Assembly (NCBI GenBank): GCA_013177895.1 | Contig: JABLXV010000042.1 | Location: 1 to 32,566 of the forward strand | Length of the DNA: 32,566 bases | Origin: Brevinematales bacterium | GTDB lineage: Bacteria; Spirochaetota; Brevinematia; Brevinematales; GWF1-51-8 | Direction: 5' to 3' | Position numbers and translations under genes: made by a program | The notes under the pieces: generated by a model | The model's input: the letters and a program-made list of their open reading frames with translations, nothing else | Told to the model about the DNA's origin: nothing | Databases searched by the model: none | Part shown: one piece after another, positions 22,657 through 31,562 of the stretch | Layout: each line of letters starts with the position of its first letter | How positions within the stretch are numbered: the stretch's first letter is position 1

Positions 22657-23937
22657 TCAGTCTTCGTGCAGATAGTTTTCCCCGCCGATATAAATCAGCG
22701 CGTCATCGATCTTGCCGTCTTTACGCACATGCGGGTAGAACGTCAGTTCCGCGATAGCGCCGTTGTCATAGCTTAGTACGATCATGTTATTCTTGATAAC
22801 ATACTTTCCCTTCTTCGACTTCTTCTCGGAAGAGGCGTCCACCCAATCGATCAAATTTCCATTAATCGAAGTTTCCGAGTAGTGGCTGCCCACATAGGAC
22901 GCCGATTCAAAATTCCCCTTCGTGTCAAACTTATAGGATGAACTTGACATATAGGAGAACTGATCCCCCAACCCGTAGGAAGACGAATAATAGTCGAATG
23001 CTTCGTATTTCCCGTTCAGCTTCATCCCGTCGCCCTTTCCGCTCAGCAATTTATACTCGTCCTTGTCCAGCGTGATTATCCCGCCGCTGTTTTTATAGGC
23101 GTATGTTACGGTTTTGCCGGATCCCAGCCATTTGATTTTAAGCTGCGATCCAGTTACCTGGTAAGTCCCGAGCTTTTTGGGATTATATAAATAATAGGCG
23201 GAGAGATCGAGATAGAGCGGATTCTCGGGAGCCTGCTCGCTGACATATCCGTTCTTATCGAAAATCAGCCAGTACTGCGTACCGCTGCCGTCGTAGTTAA
23301 TATGATACGGCCCCAGGTATACCCCTTCTAACGGATTACCCGGATTTGCCTTCGGCGGATTTTTTACCGCGTCGCCCATCTGAATACTATCCATCACCAG
23401 CTTGACCACAGGTAAAAGCTGCTTCTCCATCGCCGCAGGATTACCGCGAACCATCAGGGCGAACGCTCCCGCTCCGTTGGCGACAACAGCGATCGCGGCG
23501 TTTTCCTCGACCCCCTTCGCATTCTTCCCCTTCAGGAACAACTGATGCCCCTTTCCGCCGTTGATCTCCAGAGCGCTGGGGTCGGACACCGGTTTTAAAG
23601 CCGGGCTGCCCGATTGAAAATTTTTATAGAGCGCGATCAGTTCGGCTTTAGTATCGACTTTCTTTTTTTGGGGAGGGAGTATAAACATCATAATCATGCC
23701 CTGATATGACTTAGGATTACCGAGGTAAAGCTGGATAAAATGCACATCCCCGCTCTTGACCGGCCCGATCTGCGTCCATTGGGAGTCCGGCAGCTCGGGT
23801 ATCCGGAATACGACCGCGCCGTCCTTCCCGTAATAAAACCCATGATAATAGATATCGTCCTTTAGCTTGGCGTACGATGCTACGGTAAAAATCGTCACCA
23901 GCGCTCCGGCCAACAAACCATGAAGAAATCTCCGCAT
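22657..23937 (-). CDS. Exported protein of unknown function (two-part, beta-rich)
   Basis: A 426-residue protein not assigned to any family. A signal peptide covers residues 1-23 (ending ASYA). The first part (about 24-200) has mixed alpha/beta character with AELIALYKNFQSGSP and an Ala/Val-rich segment (EENAAIAVVANGAGAFALMV). The second part (about 215-426) is beta-rich with repeats of the form GxYxxxxYxxxxxxxYWLIFDKNG, resembling lipocalin-like lipid- or ligand-binding sandwiches. Tyr and Ser are frequent (YYSSSYGLGDQFSYMSSSSY). The ATG at 23937 follows GGAGGAGG with 6-nt spacing; an upstream in-frame ATG (23982) has no site. It is followed by the acetyltransferase gene in the same direction. 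Confidence 0.72.
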   Translation of the reverse strand: MRRFLHGLLAGALVTIFTVASYAKLKDDIYYHGFYYGKDGAVVFRIPELPDSQWTQIGPVKSGDVHFIQLYLGNPKSYQGMIMMFILPPQKKKVDTKAELIALYKNFQSGSPALKPVSDPSALEINGGKGHQLFLKGKNAKGVEENAAIAVVANGAGAFALMVRGNPAAMEKQLLPVVKLVMDSIQMGDAVKNPPKANPGNPLEGVYLGPYHINYDGSGTQYWLIFDKNGYVSEQAPENPLYLDLSAYYLYNPKKLGTYQVTGSQLKIKWLGSGKTVTYAYKNSGGIITLDKDEYKLLSGKGDGMKLNGKYEAFDYYSSSYGLGDQFSYMSSSSYKFDTKGNFESASYVGSHYSETSINGNLIDWVDASSEKKSKKGKYVIKNNMIVLSYDNGAIAELTFYPHVRKDGKIDDALIYIGGENYLHED

Positions 23938-24079
23938 TACACGCCTCCTCCATCGACAGTTTAATATATCATAATAGTACAAATAAATCCATAAAAGAAT
24001 AGCGTATTAATCGATTAAAGCAGGGCGGTTAGTTTAGCCGGAGGCACGAACTCAGGAAATGAAATACCCTTCGATACCC

Positions 24080-24272
24080 GGGCTTGTTGACGAAGTCGGT
24101 TTTTTATTCTTTTCTGTCACTGCGATGCCCCGCGATACAATATTTTTCGATACGCGGGGTGAAGCAGTCTGTTTTATTTAATAACCAATAATAAAATAGA
24201 TTGCTTCGGCTATGGTTCGGTAAGCTCACCATGACGCCTCGCAATGACAAAAAACAGTTCGTCAACACGCCC
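24080..24272 (+). repeat. Palindromic dispersed element, copy B (193 bp, terminal inverted repeats)
   Basis: Ends GGGCTTGTTGACGAA (24080-24094) and TTCGTCAACACGCCC (24258-24272) are inverted repeats matching at 14 of 15 positions. Inside, GTCACTGCGATGCCCCGCG (24116-24134) is nearly identical to the core of copy A. A second inverted block (TTGTCANTGCGA type) appears near the right end (CGCAATGACAAAAAAC). It lies wholly in the 349-nt gap 23938-24286, which otherwise contains only promoter-like AT-rich sequence near 23960. No transposase is encoded, suggesting a MITE- or REP-like element. Confidence 0.78.
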
Positions 24273-24286
24273 TACCCGGCAGGGGG

Positions 24287-24829
24287 TCAGTACAGCATCG
24301 CGCTTTTCAGCTTATCGGCGGAAGCCTGCCCCGCGAACTTCGCGACTATCGAGAGCGCGAACACGCCCGCTGTTCCGGCGGCGCGGCTTGTTACCAGGTT
24401 TCCGTCCCATACCACCGTATCGGTCGAGTAATGCACGTCCGGCATCTCGGCGTCCGTGCCCGGGAACGACGTCACCCGTTTCTGGTTGAGTATCCCCGCC
24501 GCGTAAAGCACGGTCGGAGCGGCGCAGATAGCCCCGGTCAGTTTGCCACGGTTGTAGAACTGACGGACCAGTTCCGCTACACGCGGGTCGGCCTTCAGGG
24601 TCTTCGTGCCCGGCCCGCCTCCCGGCAGGATAATCATGTCGAAGTCGTCCGCGCGGATAGAGTCGATACCCGTATCCGGCGTCACAGGAATAGCATGCGC
24701 GCCGGTGATATTTCCCGGCTTCAGCCCCGCCGTAACCACATCCAGATTCGCCCGCCGCAGGATGTCTATTATCGTTATCGCCTCGATTTCCTCGAAACCG
24801 TCGGCGAGCAGAACCGCTATTTTCGGCAT
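24287..24829 (-). CDS. DJ-1/PfpI family protein
   Basis: A 180-residue cytoplasmic protein of the DJ-1/PfpI superfamily. KIAVLLADGFEEIEAITIID has the conserved glutamate (Glu16, in GFEEIE) that lowers the pKa of the nucleophile. FDMIILPGGGPGTKTL and KLTGAICAAPTVLYAAGIL carry the nucleophilic elbow with Cys102. TDTVVWDGNLVTSRAAGTAG matches the C-terminal motif. Length and order match DJ-1/YajL. Members act on glyoxal-modified substrates or as chaperones; which applies here cannot be told. The GGAGG site 6-7 nt upstream supports the start. It is preceded by its own promoter at 24858-24885 and abuts dispersed element B on its 3' side. Confidence 0.93.
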   Translation of the reverse strand: MPKIAVLLADGFEEIEAITIIDILRRANLDVVTAGLKPGNITGAHAIPVTPDTGIDSIRADDFDMIILPGGGPGTKTLKADPRVAELVRQFYNRGKLTGAICAAPTVLYAAGILNQKRVTSFPGTDAEMPDVHYSTDTVVWDGNLVTSRAAGTAGVFALSIVAKFAGQASADKLKSAMLY

Positions 24830-24857
24830 CGTCGGCCTCCTGAATAGTTATTATATA

Positions 24858-24885
24858 ATATTATATTTTTCAACGAAAATGTCAA
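24858..24885 (-). promoter_or_regulatory. Promoter of the DJ-1/PfpI gene
   Basis: Minus strand: -35 TTGACA (24880-24885), 16-nt spacer, -10 TAATAT (24858-24863). Predicted start is near 24851, about 20 nt before the ATG. The sequence from 24886 to 25042 has no recognisable feature. Confidence 0.65.
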
Positions 24886-25042
24886 GGTACTGCGTACGCT
24901 GAGTATGCTAGCCCCATTACGATATACTTCAAATAGTTCGAGAGTGAGCCTGCGACGAATGCCGGGCGCTGGAGGAACGCGTCCGGGGTGAAAGTTTTAT
25001 TTTCAGAAAGTTATTGCCTGACGACGGAATATCAGTTGTGCA

Positions 25043-25762
25043 TTATTTCGGCTGAGGTGGGACGGGCGGCTTGTTGGTCGGTAACGAGACCGATATATTG
25101 GTCTTCATCTCGTTGGTCAATGATACCCCGGGAAGGTTAGTCGCGGCGGCCGGCAGGAGTTTTTCCTTCGGCTTGGGAGCCTTGGGCATCTGCGACGGGA
25201 ATCCCATCACGAAATCGATACCCACCTGAAACCAGTGGCTCATCCGGAACCCCACCTCGCTCGAGACGATAAACAACCCGTTATAACTCGCCGTAAACTC
25301 GATGCCGTAAAGGAAGCTCAGGTCGAGTATCCTGCTTCCGCCGAGAGTCCAACGGTATCCCGCGCCGAGCTGGTATCCGAACGACGGTTCCATAATATAG
25401 GCATTGCCGGTGGCGAGATGATAATACGGTATATTGAGAAGCCCGCCCTCGATGTTGGCGTTGAAAAAGTACCCGGTCAGGAAATTATTATTGAAGTAGT
25501 ATCGCCCCCCGAAACCGAGAAAGAACTTCCACGCGTCCCCGTAATAAGGGGATTCGTTCAGCGCGACATCCTTCCCGAACTGGAAAGCGAGCATCCATGT
25601 AAATTGACGGGCGAACTCGGTCTCGCTGAAAAGGAGCACCTTCGGGCTGATACTGATACCCCCGTTGAAAAAGGTCGAGTTCGCGGCGTTCAGTTTCCCG
25701 AAACCCGCGAGTAGAAGCAGAAACGCTCCGGCGGTAATTATCCCATTCAGCCCTTTCATCAT
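25043..25762 (-). CDS. Putative outer-membrane beta-barrel protein with Pro/Thr-Asn tail
   Basis: A 239-residue exported protein with signal peptide 1-26. The middle is made of alternating aromatic/polar strands with Gly turns (KFFLGFGGRYYFNNNFLTGY, IEGGLLNIPYYHL, GYQLGAGYRWTLGG, EFTASYNGLFIVSSEVGF, WFQVGIDFVMGFPSQ), as in small outer-membrane barrels. The last 45 residues are Lys/Pro- and Thr-Asn-rich without strand character. It starts 6 nt after the stop of the cytoplasmic GH13 gene (AAGGA, then ATGATG), so the two are co-transcribed. A porin-like role in oligosaccharide entry would fit the operon, but no family match supports it. Confidence 0.7.
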   Translation of the reverse strand: MMKGLNGIITAGAFLLLLAGFGKLNAANSTFFNGGISISPKVLLFSETEFARQFTWMLAFQFGKDVALNESPYYGDAWKFFLGFGGRYYFNNNFLTGYFFNANIEGGLLNIPYYHLATGNAYIMEPSFGYQLGAGYRWTLGGSRILDLSFLYGIEFTASYNGLFIVSSEVGFRMSHWFQVGIDFVMGFPSQMPKAPKPKEKLLPAAATNLPGVSLTNEMKTNISVSLPTNKPPVPPQPK

Positions 25763-25768
25763 CAGTCC

Positions 25769-27070
25769 TTATAACGACGTATAGAGAATCCGTATATCCG
25801 ACGGATTGAGCATATATTCGAACTGGGAGACCGCGACATCAGTCATCGGATGCTCGAACGACAGGTCGATTATTTTCCCGCCCGGTTTCGCGCCGATCAC
25901 TCCCGCGAGGTCGCTGAAGAACAGACGCTGGCGGTTAAACGGGTCTTTATTGATAACGATCATCACTTTTTCTTTGCCGTTCTGCGAAGTTTTCAGGAGG
26001 CAGATGATATTCGCCCAGTTATCGTTATGCACGATCTCGATCCTGCATTCCTCGTTAAATATCCGGTACTTGGAACGGGTCTCGTTGATCCCGGTGATCA
26101 ACCCGCTGATGTCGTAGTTGACCTCTTCCCAATCCTTGGGGTACGTGCTGACCACATCGGTCTTGTTCTTGAAGCCGAACTCCATCCCGATAGGAACCAT
26201 CCACCCGGTCGAGAAAAACGCGGTAAATATGATGCGCTGTTTGATGAGCGCGATATTGTTCTGGTATTCGTATGCCAGACGCGGGGTATCGTGCGACTCC
26301 GGGAACGCGATCGACGGGGCGACCTCGCGGGTCTGGTTATATTGACGGAGGAGCCAGTCCTCCTGAAAATTCCAGTACTTAGAACTATTGAACAGGTAAT
26401 CGAACCCCGCCTCGCCGAGAGCGAGTGCCTGTTCCTGGGTACACCCGAGGCTTTCCGCGAAGAAGCGCACGTCCTTATTCTTCTTCTTACCCGCCTCGAT
26501 GAGGTACGACCATAATTCCGCGGGAACTTGGTACGCCGCGTCCGCCCGGAACCCGTCCACACCCTTATCGATATAAAACTCCACCAGTTCCTTCCAGTAT
26601 GCCCAGAGTTTCTTCTTATCCGGGGAATTCGCGTTATTGATCTCGGCGAGGTCGCCCCATTCGTTATAGTTCGGGCCGTCCCATGCGCCGGGGCTTTTCA
26701 CTTCGCCCTTCTCGTTCATTTCATACCAGTCGGGATGGAGCTTCACGAACGGGTGATCCTTCGCGGTATGATTGATGACCAGGTCCATCATCACCTTTAT
26801 CCCGCGTTTCTTGGCCTCGCCCATAGCGTTCTGGAGCTGTACCATCGGCGGTATCGCCGAGCTTTTATCCGCGAAAATAGGGTTGAAATCGTAGTAATCC
26901 TTGGGGGCGTAGAGACTCCCGGAGAACCCCGGATAATGGAACGGGTTGATATAGAGCCAGTCGAATCCCATAGCGGCTATCCGGTCGTAATGCTGAACCC
27001 AGTCATGCATATATCCCACCAGACGGGGGAAAAGGTTATAGATTTTCGGGCCGGTGTTGAATTGCGCCAT
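25769..27070 (-). CDS. Cytoplasmic GH13 alpha-glucan-active enzyme (maltosyltransferase/amylase-like)
   Basis: A 433-residue GH13 family enzyme without a signal peptide, so cytoplasmic. The sequence KIYNLFPRLVGYMHDWV with AAMGFDWLYINPFHYPGFSG is reminiscent of the maltosyltransferase/GlgE-like GH13 groups. Catalytic regions are DLVINH (96-101), VDGFRADAAY with nucleophile Asp177, FFAESLG with acid/base Glu206, and FPESHDTPR with Asp261. All three acidic residues are present. The ATG at 27070 has GAGGAGG 7 nt upstream; the longer frame from 27115 has none. It is first in a two-gene operon with the outer-membrane protein. Possible roles are maltodextrin remodelling or glycogen synthesis; the exact reaction is not determinable here. 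Confidence 0.87.
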   Translation of the reverse strand: MAQFNTGPKIYNLFPRLVGYMHDWVQHYDRIAAMGFDWLYINPFHYPGFSGSLYAPKDYYDFNPIFADKSSAIPPMVQLQNAMGEAKKRGIKVMMDLVINHTAKDHPFVKLHPDWYEMNEKGEVKSPGAWDGPNYNEWGDLAEINNANSPDKKKLWAYWKELVEFYIDKGVDGFRADAAYQVPAELWSYLIEAGKKKNKDVRFFAESLGCTQEQALALGEAGFDYLFNSSKYWNFQEDWLLRQYNQTREVAPSIAFPESHDTPRLAYEYQNNIALIKQRIIFTAFFSTGWMVPIGMEFGFKNKTDVVSTYPKDWEEVNYDISGLITGINETRSKYRIFNEECRIEIVHNDNWANIICLLKTSQNGKEKVMIVINKDPFNRQRLFFSDLAGVIGAKPGGKIIDLSFEHPMTDVAVSQFEYMLNPSDIRILYTSL

Positions 27071-27202
27071 AGAGCGCCCTCCTCGGAGTGGAAATCGTTT
27101 CATAACAGGATTCATTTTAAGGGTATCCGGCTTAAAAGTCCATAAAACGGGGTATCCGTTTTCGTTGGGATTCTGCGTCTTCCCTACACTTCAGCGCGGG
27201 GT

Positions 27203-27238
27203 GGTCATTTCATTTACTCCCAATTCTGAAATGACCAT
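27203..27238. promoter_or_regulatory. Perfect 11-bp inverted repeat upstream of lptD
   Basis: TGGTCATTTCA (27203-27213) and TGAAATGACCA (27228-27238) are perfect inverses separated by 14 nt. The repeat ends 3 bp before the lptD -35 box and lies between divergent genes (GH13 operon and lptD). A third, partial CATTTCA occurs at 27246-27252. It could be a regulator-binding site or part of an RNA hairpin; the function is unknown. Confidence 0.5.
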
Positions 27239-27241
27239 AAA

Positions 27242-27270
27242 TCGACATTTCACGAAACCTGAAGTATAAT
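27242..27270 (+). promoter_or_regulatory. lptD promoter
   Basis: -35 TCGACA (27242-27247, five of six), 17-nt spacer, -10 TATAAT (27265-27270). Predicted start is near 27277, 20 nt before the gene. Confidence 0.72.
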
Positions 27271-27298
27271 CTTAGTTACTAAAAAAGGATAATAATTG

Positions 27299-30200
27299 AT
27301 GGCGCGCTTTCGTTTTATCCCGGCGGCCGGGGGGCTATTTCTCTCTTTACTCTTTACCTTCTCCCCGCTTTTCGGGCAAACTACTCCTGTAACTAATCAG
27401 AATTCCACCAACTCCGGGAAACCCGAGTTTGTCGAGGATGTCAATATTAAAGGGGCGAACGTCAACGAGAATATCATTTTCGATAATTTCGACGAGGTCT
27501 TTATCCAGAACTACGATAAGGAAGACCTGCGGGAGATTCACTTTATCGGGAACGTGCTGATTCGTTTCGAGGGTAATGTCCTGAAGGCGCGTAAAGTCGT
27601 CATCACGGTCAAGGGCGACAAGGTGCTGGAGATTTCCGCGTTCGGTAACGTCGAGTTCACGCTCGGGACGGATATTTACCTCGCGGACAGCCTGTCGTTC
27701 GACCCCGAGCAGAAAAAGGGCGTCCTCAAACAGGTGCGTTCATTTATGAAGGGTTCGAGTTCCGGCGCGCCCATCTCGTCGTCGACCGGATGGTATTATA
27801 CCGCCGAGAAGGCGACTATCCTCTCGCAATCGAAGGTCTATCTCGAAAACGTCTATTTCACGACCAGCGATGAAAAATTCCCGCATTATAGCTTTTTCGC
27901 CCAGCAGCTATGGTACTACCGGAGCGAAATCATCTTCGCGACCGGTATCATGTATACCGTCGGGCAGGCCGACTTTTTCTACTTCCCGTTCTTTTTCCGC
28001 TGGGAGCAGACCTCGGAATTCAGGACGGCGTTCGGATGGGAAAAACGTATCGGCTGGTACCTGATGAACACGTTCCAGATCAGCACCGCATTCGGTAACT
28101 TTGAAATGTATCTCGATATCTACGAACGCCTTGGGGAGTATTTCCAATTAAATTACCGCAATATCAAACCCCTCGGCAACCTGAAAACACTATCCCTGTT
28201 CCTCGAGCTCGCCGACGATATCCGCATATTCAAGGACGGCGACCGTTATACATGGCTGACGGACGCCGATTTTGACAATTCCTATGAGGCCATCCGGCAG
28301 TTCTCATGGCACTATAAGCTCAACCTGAACTATTCCATACCGGATTTTTCCCTGAGCGGTTACTGGGAAGCGCTGAACGACCCGTTCTTCACGACGAAAT
28401 ATACCCAGCGGAAAAAAGCGTTCGATATCAAGGAAATCCTCCAGTACGACCAGAACACGTTCTTCACCTACTCGGACACCCTTTCGGGAATCACCGCCCT
28501 TGCGCGCGGTTTTTCCATCTCGGCGGGAAAGCTGTCGCTCAGCGGAAACTGGAACTTTTTAAGGATTGAAAATCAATCGATCACCAACAAGTACCTGAAC
28601 GAGCGGTACAGTTTCGTACTGGACAGCACCACATTCCCTACTCTCGGATATACGATGCCGTCCATCACGCTCATCAGTAACCTGAGTTTCGATACCCCGA
28701 TGTCCAAGACTATCAAGCTCTCGAATACGAACCTGACCGTACCGATCAATACGGACGTACCCGAATATCTCGCGAAATATCTCCAGATAATGAAAAATAA
28801 AGCGGCATTGAAGGCGATTTCCTCGTCCAATTCGTTAACGAATATGCAGACGAATATGGCGCTAACACTGACAAATCTGCCGGTAACCCCGCTGAAGCCG
28901 ACGAACGCCCTGACGAACCTGAAGGCGACGAACTCGATGTTAAAAATCACCAATATGCCGGGGGTTACCAATAAGCCGGGGTTGACGAATACCGGAACTA
29001 ACACCGCGCCCGTGAAGCCCGCGCCCCTTTACACGATAACGACCAACAACCTCGCATGGTACAAGTTCACATCCAGTCTGAACGCCAGCTTCGGGTATAC
29101 CACCTCTGAAAAAGTCGATACCAACGGCGACCCGGTGTCGGACTCCTATTCGCATACTGAGAACGGCGGCATCGTTTTTAACGGCGGATTCTTTAATAAT
29201 CTAATCACGATGAATAACACGTTATCGTTTATGAACCGTAAGCGTTGGTCGAGCTTCGAGATCAACCAGAACAACGACCAGAAATATTCGGGAAGCGAAC
29301 TGTCCTATCGCGGAGGGCTCGGCTTTAACCAGACGGGCACTGTTTTCAAGACGTCGATATTTGAATTTAACTTCCCGCTCAGCCTTTCCCATTCGATCGC
29401 ATACCAGCTTCTACGCACCACCTATGGAGAAAAGCCGCTGGAAATCAACCATTCCACATCGCTGGGAACCGGATTCAATCTCGCGAAAAATAATATAGCA
29501 TTCAGCGTCAGCGGGTCTCATTCCATCACCTACCGGCAGACCAACGGGGTGGACGATATTTACCTGAACAATACCATCCTGCGCAGCGCGTCGGCGAACG
29601 CGAGTCTGAAAATATTCTGGTTATCCGCGTCGACAGGCTTATCGCTCGACCTCCTGGAAACGAAAAGCAACATGCTCGAATTGGATTACGCCGATTTCAC
29701 GAACCGTCTCCGAAGCGGCTTCCCCAAACTGACCCTTACATTTACGCCGCCTCAGCCGCTCCCGTCAATTTCATACGTGTATGATTTCATCAAGCAGACC
29801 AACGTCAGTTTCGATATATCCAGTTCGTACTCGCTCAAGGATATTAAAATCCCGCTGTTCTACAATCTCGAATCGATGAACTTTTCCGCGCAGTTCCATT
29901 ACGACTTCCTCAGCCCGCGTCAGACCTATTTCACGCTATCCTTCTCCATGACGCTATGGATAGACAAGTACTGGAAACTGACCTTCTCCACGCGTATCAA
30001 GAATACCAAAATATTCAGGTATTTCGAGGATAATCAGGATATTTTCCTCGCGGGCGAATACTACGTCAATTTCTGGGACAACCTCTGGGACGGTATCAAT
30101 ATATTCGACTACGAAGGACTCAAACGGAGCTTCTTCAAGATACAGGGTCTGAACTTCGATCTGGTGCATAACCTCGACGAATGGGAGCTCCACGCCATCT

Positions 30201-30340
30201 TTAATATCAACCGGAAGGTCGATAACGTAAAATTGGTATCCTACTGGGAACCGGAAATCCGCCTCGAATTCCGATTGGTCGGTTCGAGCGAACAGTTCCC
30301 GCCATACAGCCATAAATTTGTCCCGGCGGAGTACCAGTAA
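27299..30340 (+). CDS. lptD: LPS-assembly protein LptD-like (OstA family) outer-membrane protein
   Basis: A protein of about 1013 residues that inserts lipopolysaccharide-type lipids in the outer leaflet. A signal peptide (1-28) is followed by an OstA/LptA-like beta-taco (about 40-150: IHFIGNVLIRFEGNVLKARK, FGNVEFTLGTDIYLADSLSF) and a long barrel rich in aromatic strands ending in EIRLEFRLVGSSEQFPPYSH. Residues about 510-580 form an unusual Thr-Asn-rich linker (SLTNMQTNMALTLTNLPVTP style, repeated TN pairs) inserted in the barrel region. Start choice is uncertain: ATG 27299 is preferred, but a TTG at 27296 is better spaced from the AAGGA site. Its partner LptE is not in the window. tgt follows immediately. 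Confidence 0.85.
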   Translation: MARFRFIPAAGGLFLSLLFTFSPLFGQTTPVTNQNSTNSGKPEFVEDVNIKGANVNENIIFDNFDEVFIQNYDKEDLREIHFIGNVLIRFEGNVLKARKVVITVKGDKVLEISAFGNVEFTLGTDIYLADSLSFDPEQKKGVLKQVRSFMKGSSSGAPISSSTGWYYTAEKATILSQSKVYLENVYFTTSDEKFPHYSFFAQQLWYYRSEIIFATGIMYTVGQADFFYFPFFFRWEQTSEFRTAFGWEKRIGWYLMNTFQISTAFGNFEMYLDIYERLGEYFQLNYRNIKPLGNLKTLSLFLELADDIRIFKDGDRYTWLTDADFDNSYEAIRQFSWHYKLNLNYSIPDFSLSGYWEALNDPFFTTKYTQRKKAFDIKEILQYDQNTFFTYSDTLSGITALARGFSISAGKLSLSGNWNFLRIENQSITNKYLNERYSFVLDSTTFPTLGYTMPSITLISNLSFDTPMSKTIKLSNTNLTVPINTDVPEYLAKYLQIMKNKAALKAISSSNSLTNMQTNMALTLTNLPVTPLKPTNALTNLKATNSMLKITNMPGVTNKPGLTNTGTNTAPVKPAPLYTITTNNLAWYKFTSSLNASFGYTTSEKVDTNGDPVSDSYSHTENGGIVFNGGFFNNLITMNNTLSFMNRKRWSSFEINQNNDQKYSGSELSYRGGLGFNQTGTVFKTSIFEFNFPLSLSHSIAYQLLRTTYGEKPLEINHSTSLGTGFNLAKNNIAFSVSGSHSITYRQTNGVDDIYLNNTILRSASANASLKIFWLSASTGLSLDLLETKSNMLELDYADFTNRLRSGFPKLTLTFTPPQPLPSISYVYDFIKQTNVSFDISSSYSLKDIKIPLFYNLESMNFSAQFHYDFLSPRQTYFTLSFSMTLWIDKYWKLTFSTRIKNTKIFRYFEDNQDIFLAGEYYVNFWDNLWDGINIFDYEGLKRSFFKIQGLNFDLVHNLDEWELHAIFNINRKVDNVKLVSYWEPEIRLEFRLVGSSEQFPPYSHKFVPAEYQ

Positions 30341-31486
<1,146 letters not shown>

Positions 31487-31507
31487 AACAATATTTTTTA
31501 CGCTTTA

Positions 31508-31536
31508 TTGACATAATATTCTTACAGATGTACAAT
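31508..31536 (+). promoter_or_regulatory. Promoter of the PHP-domain gene
   Basis: -35 TTGACA (31508-31513), 17-nt spacer, -10 TACAAT (31531-31536). Predicted start is near 31543; a GGGAG ribosome site precedes the ATG at 31563. Confidence 0.75.
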
Positions 31537-31562
31537 TTCCTTATATAAAATAAGGGAGATAT

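Noticed and set aside
24201-24489. Open frames through dispersed element B and the pfpI 3' end
   Set aside because: Explained by the element and by the antisense of the DJ-1/PfpI gene.
27071-27115. Longer N-terminus of the cytoplasmic GH13 enzyme
   Set aside because: No ribosome site before the ATG at 27115; GAGGAGG directly precedes the ATG at 27070.
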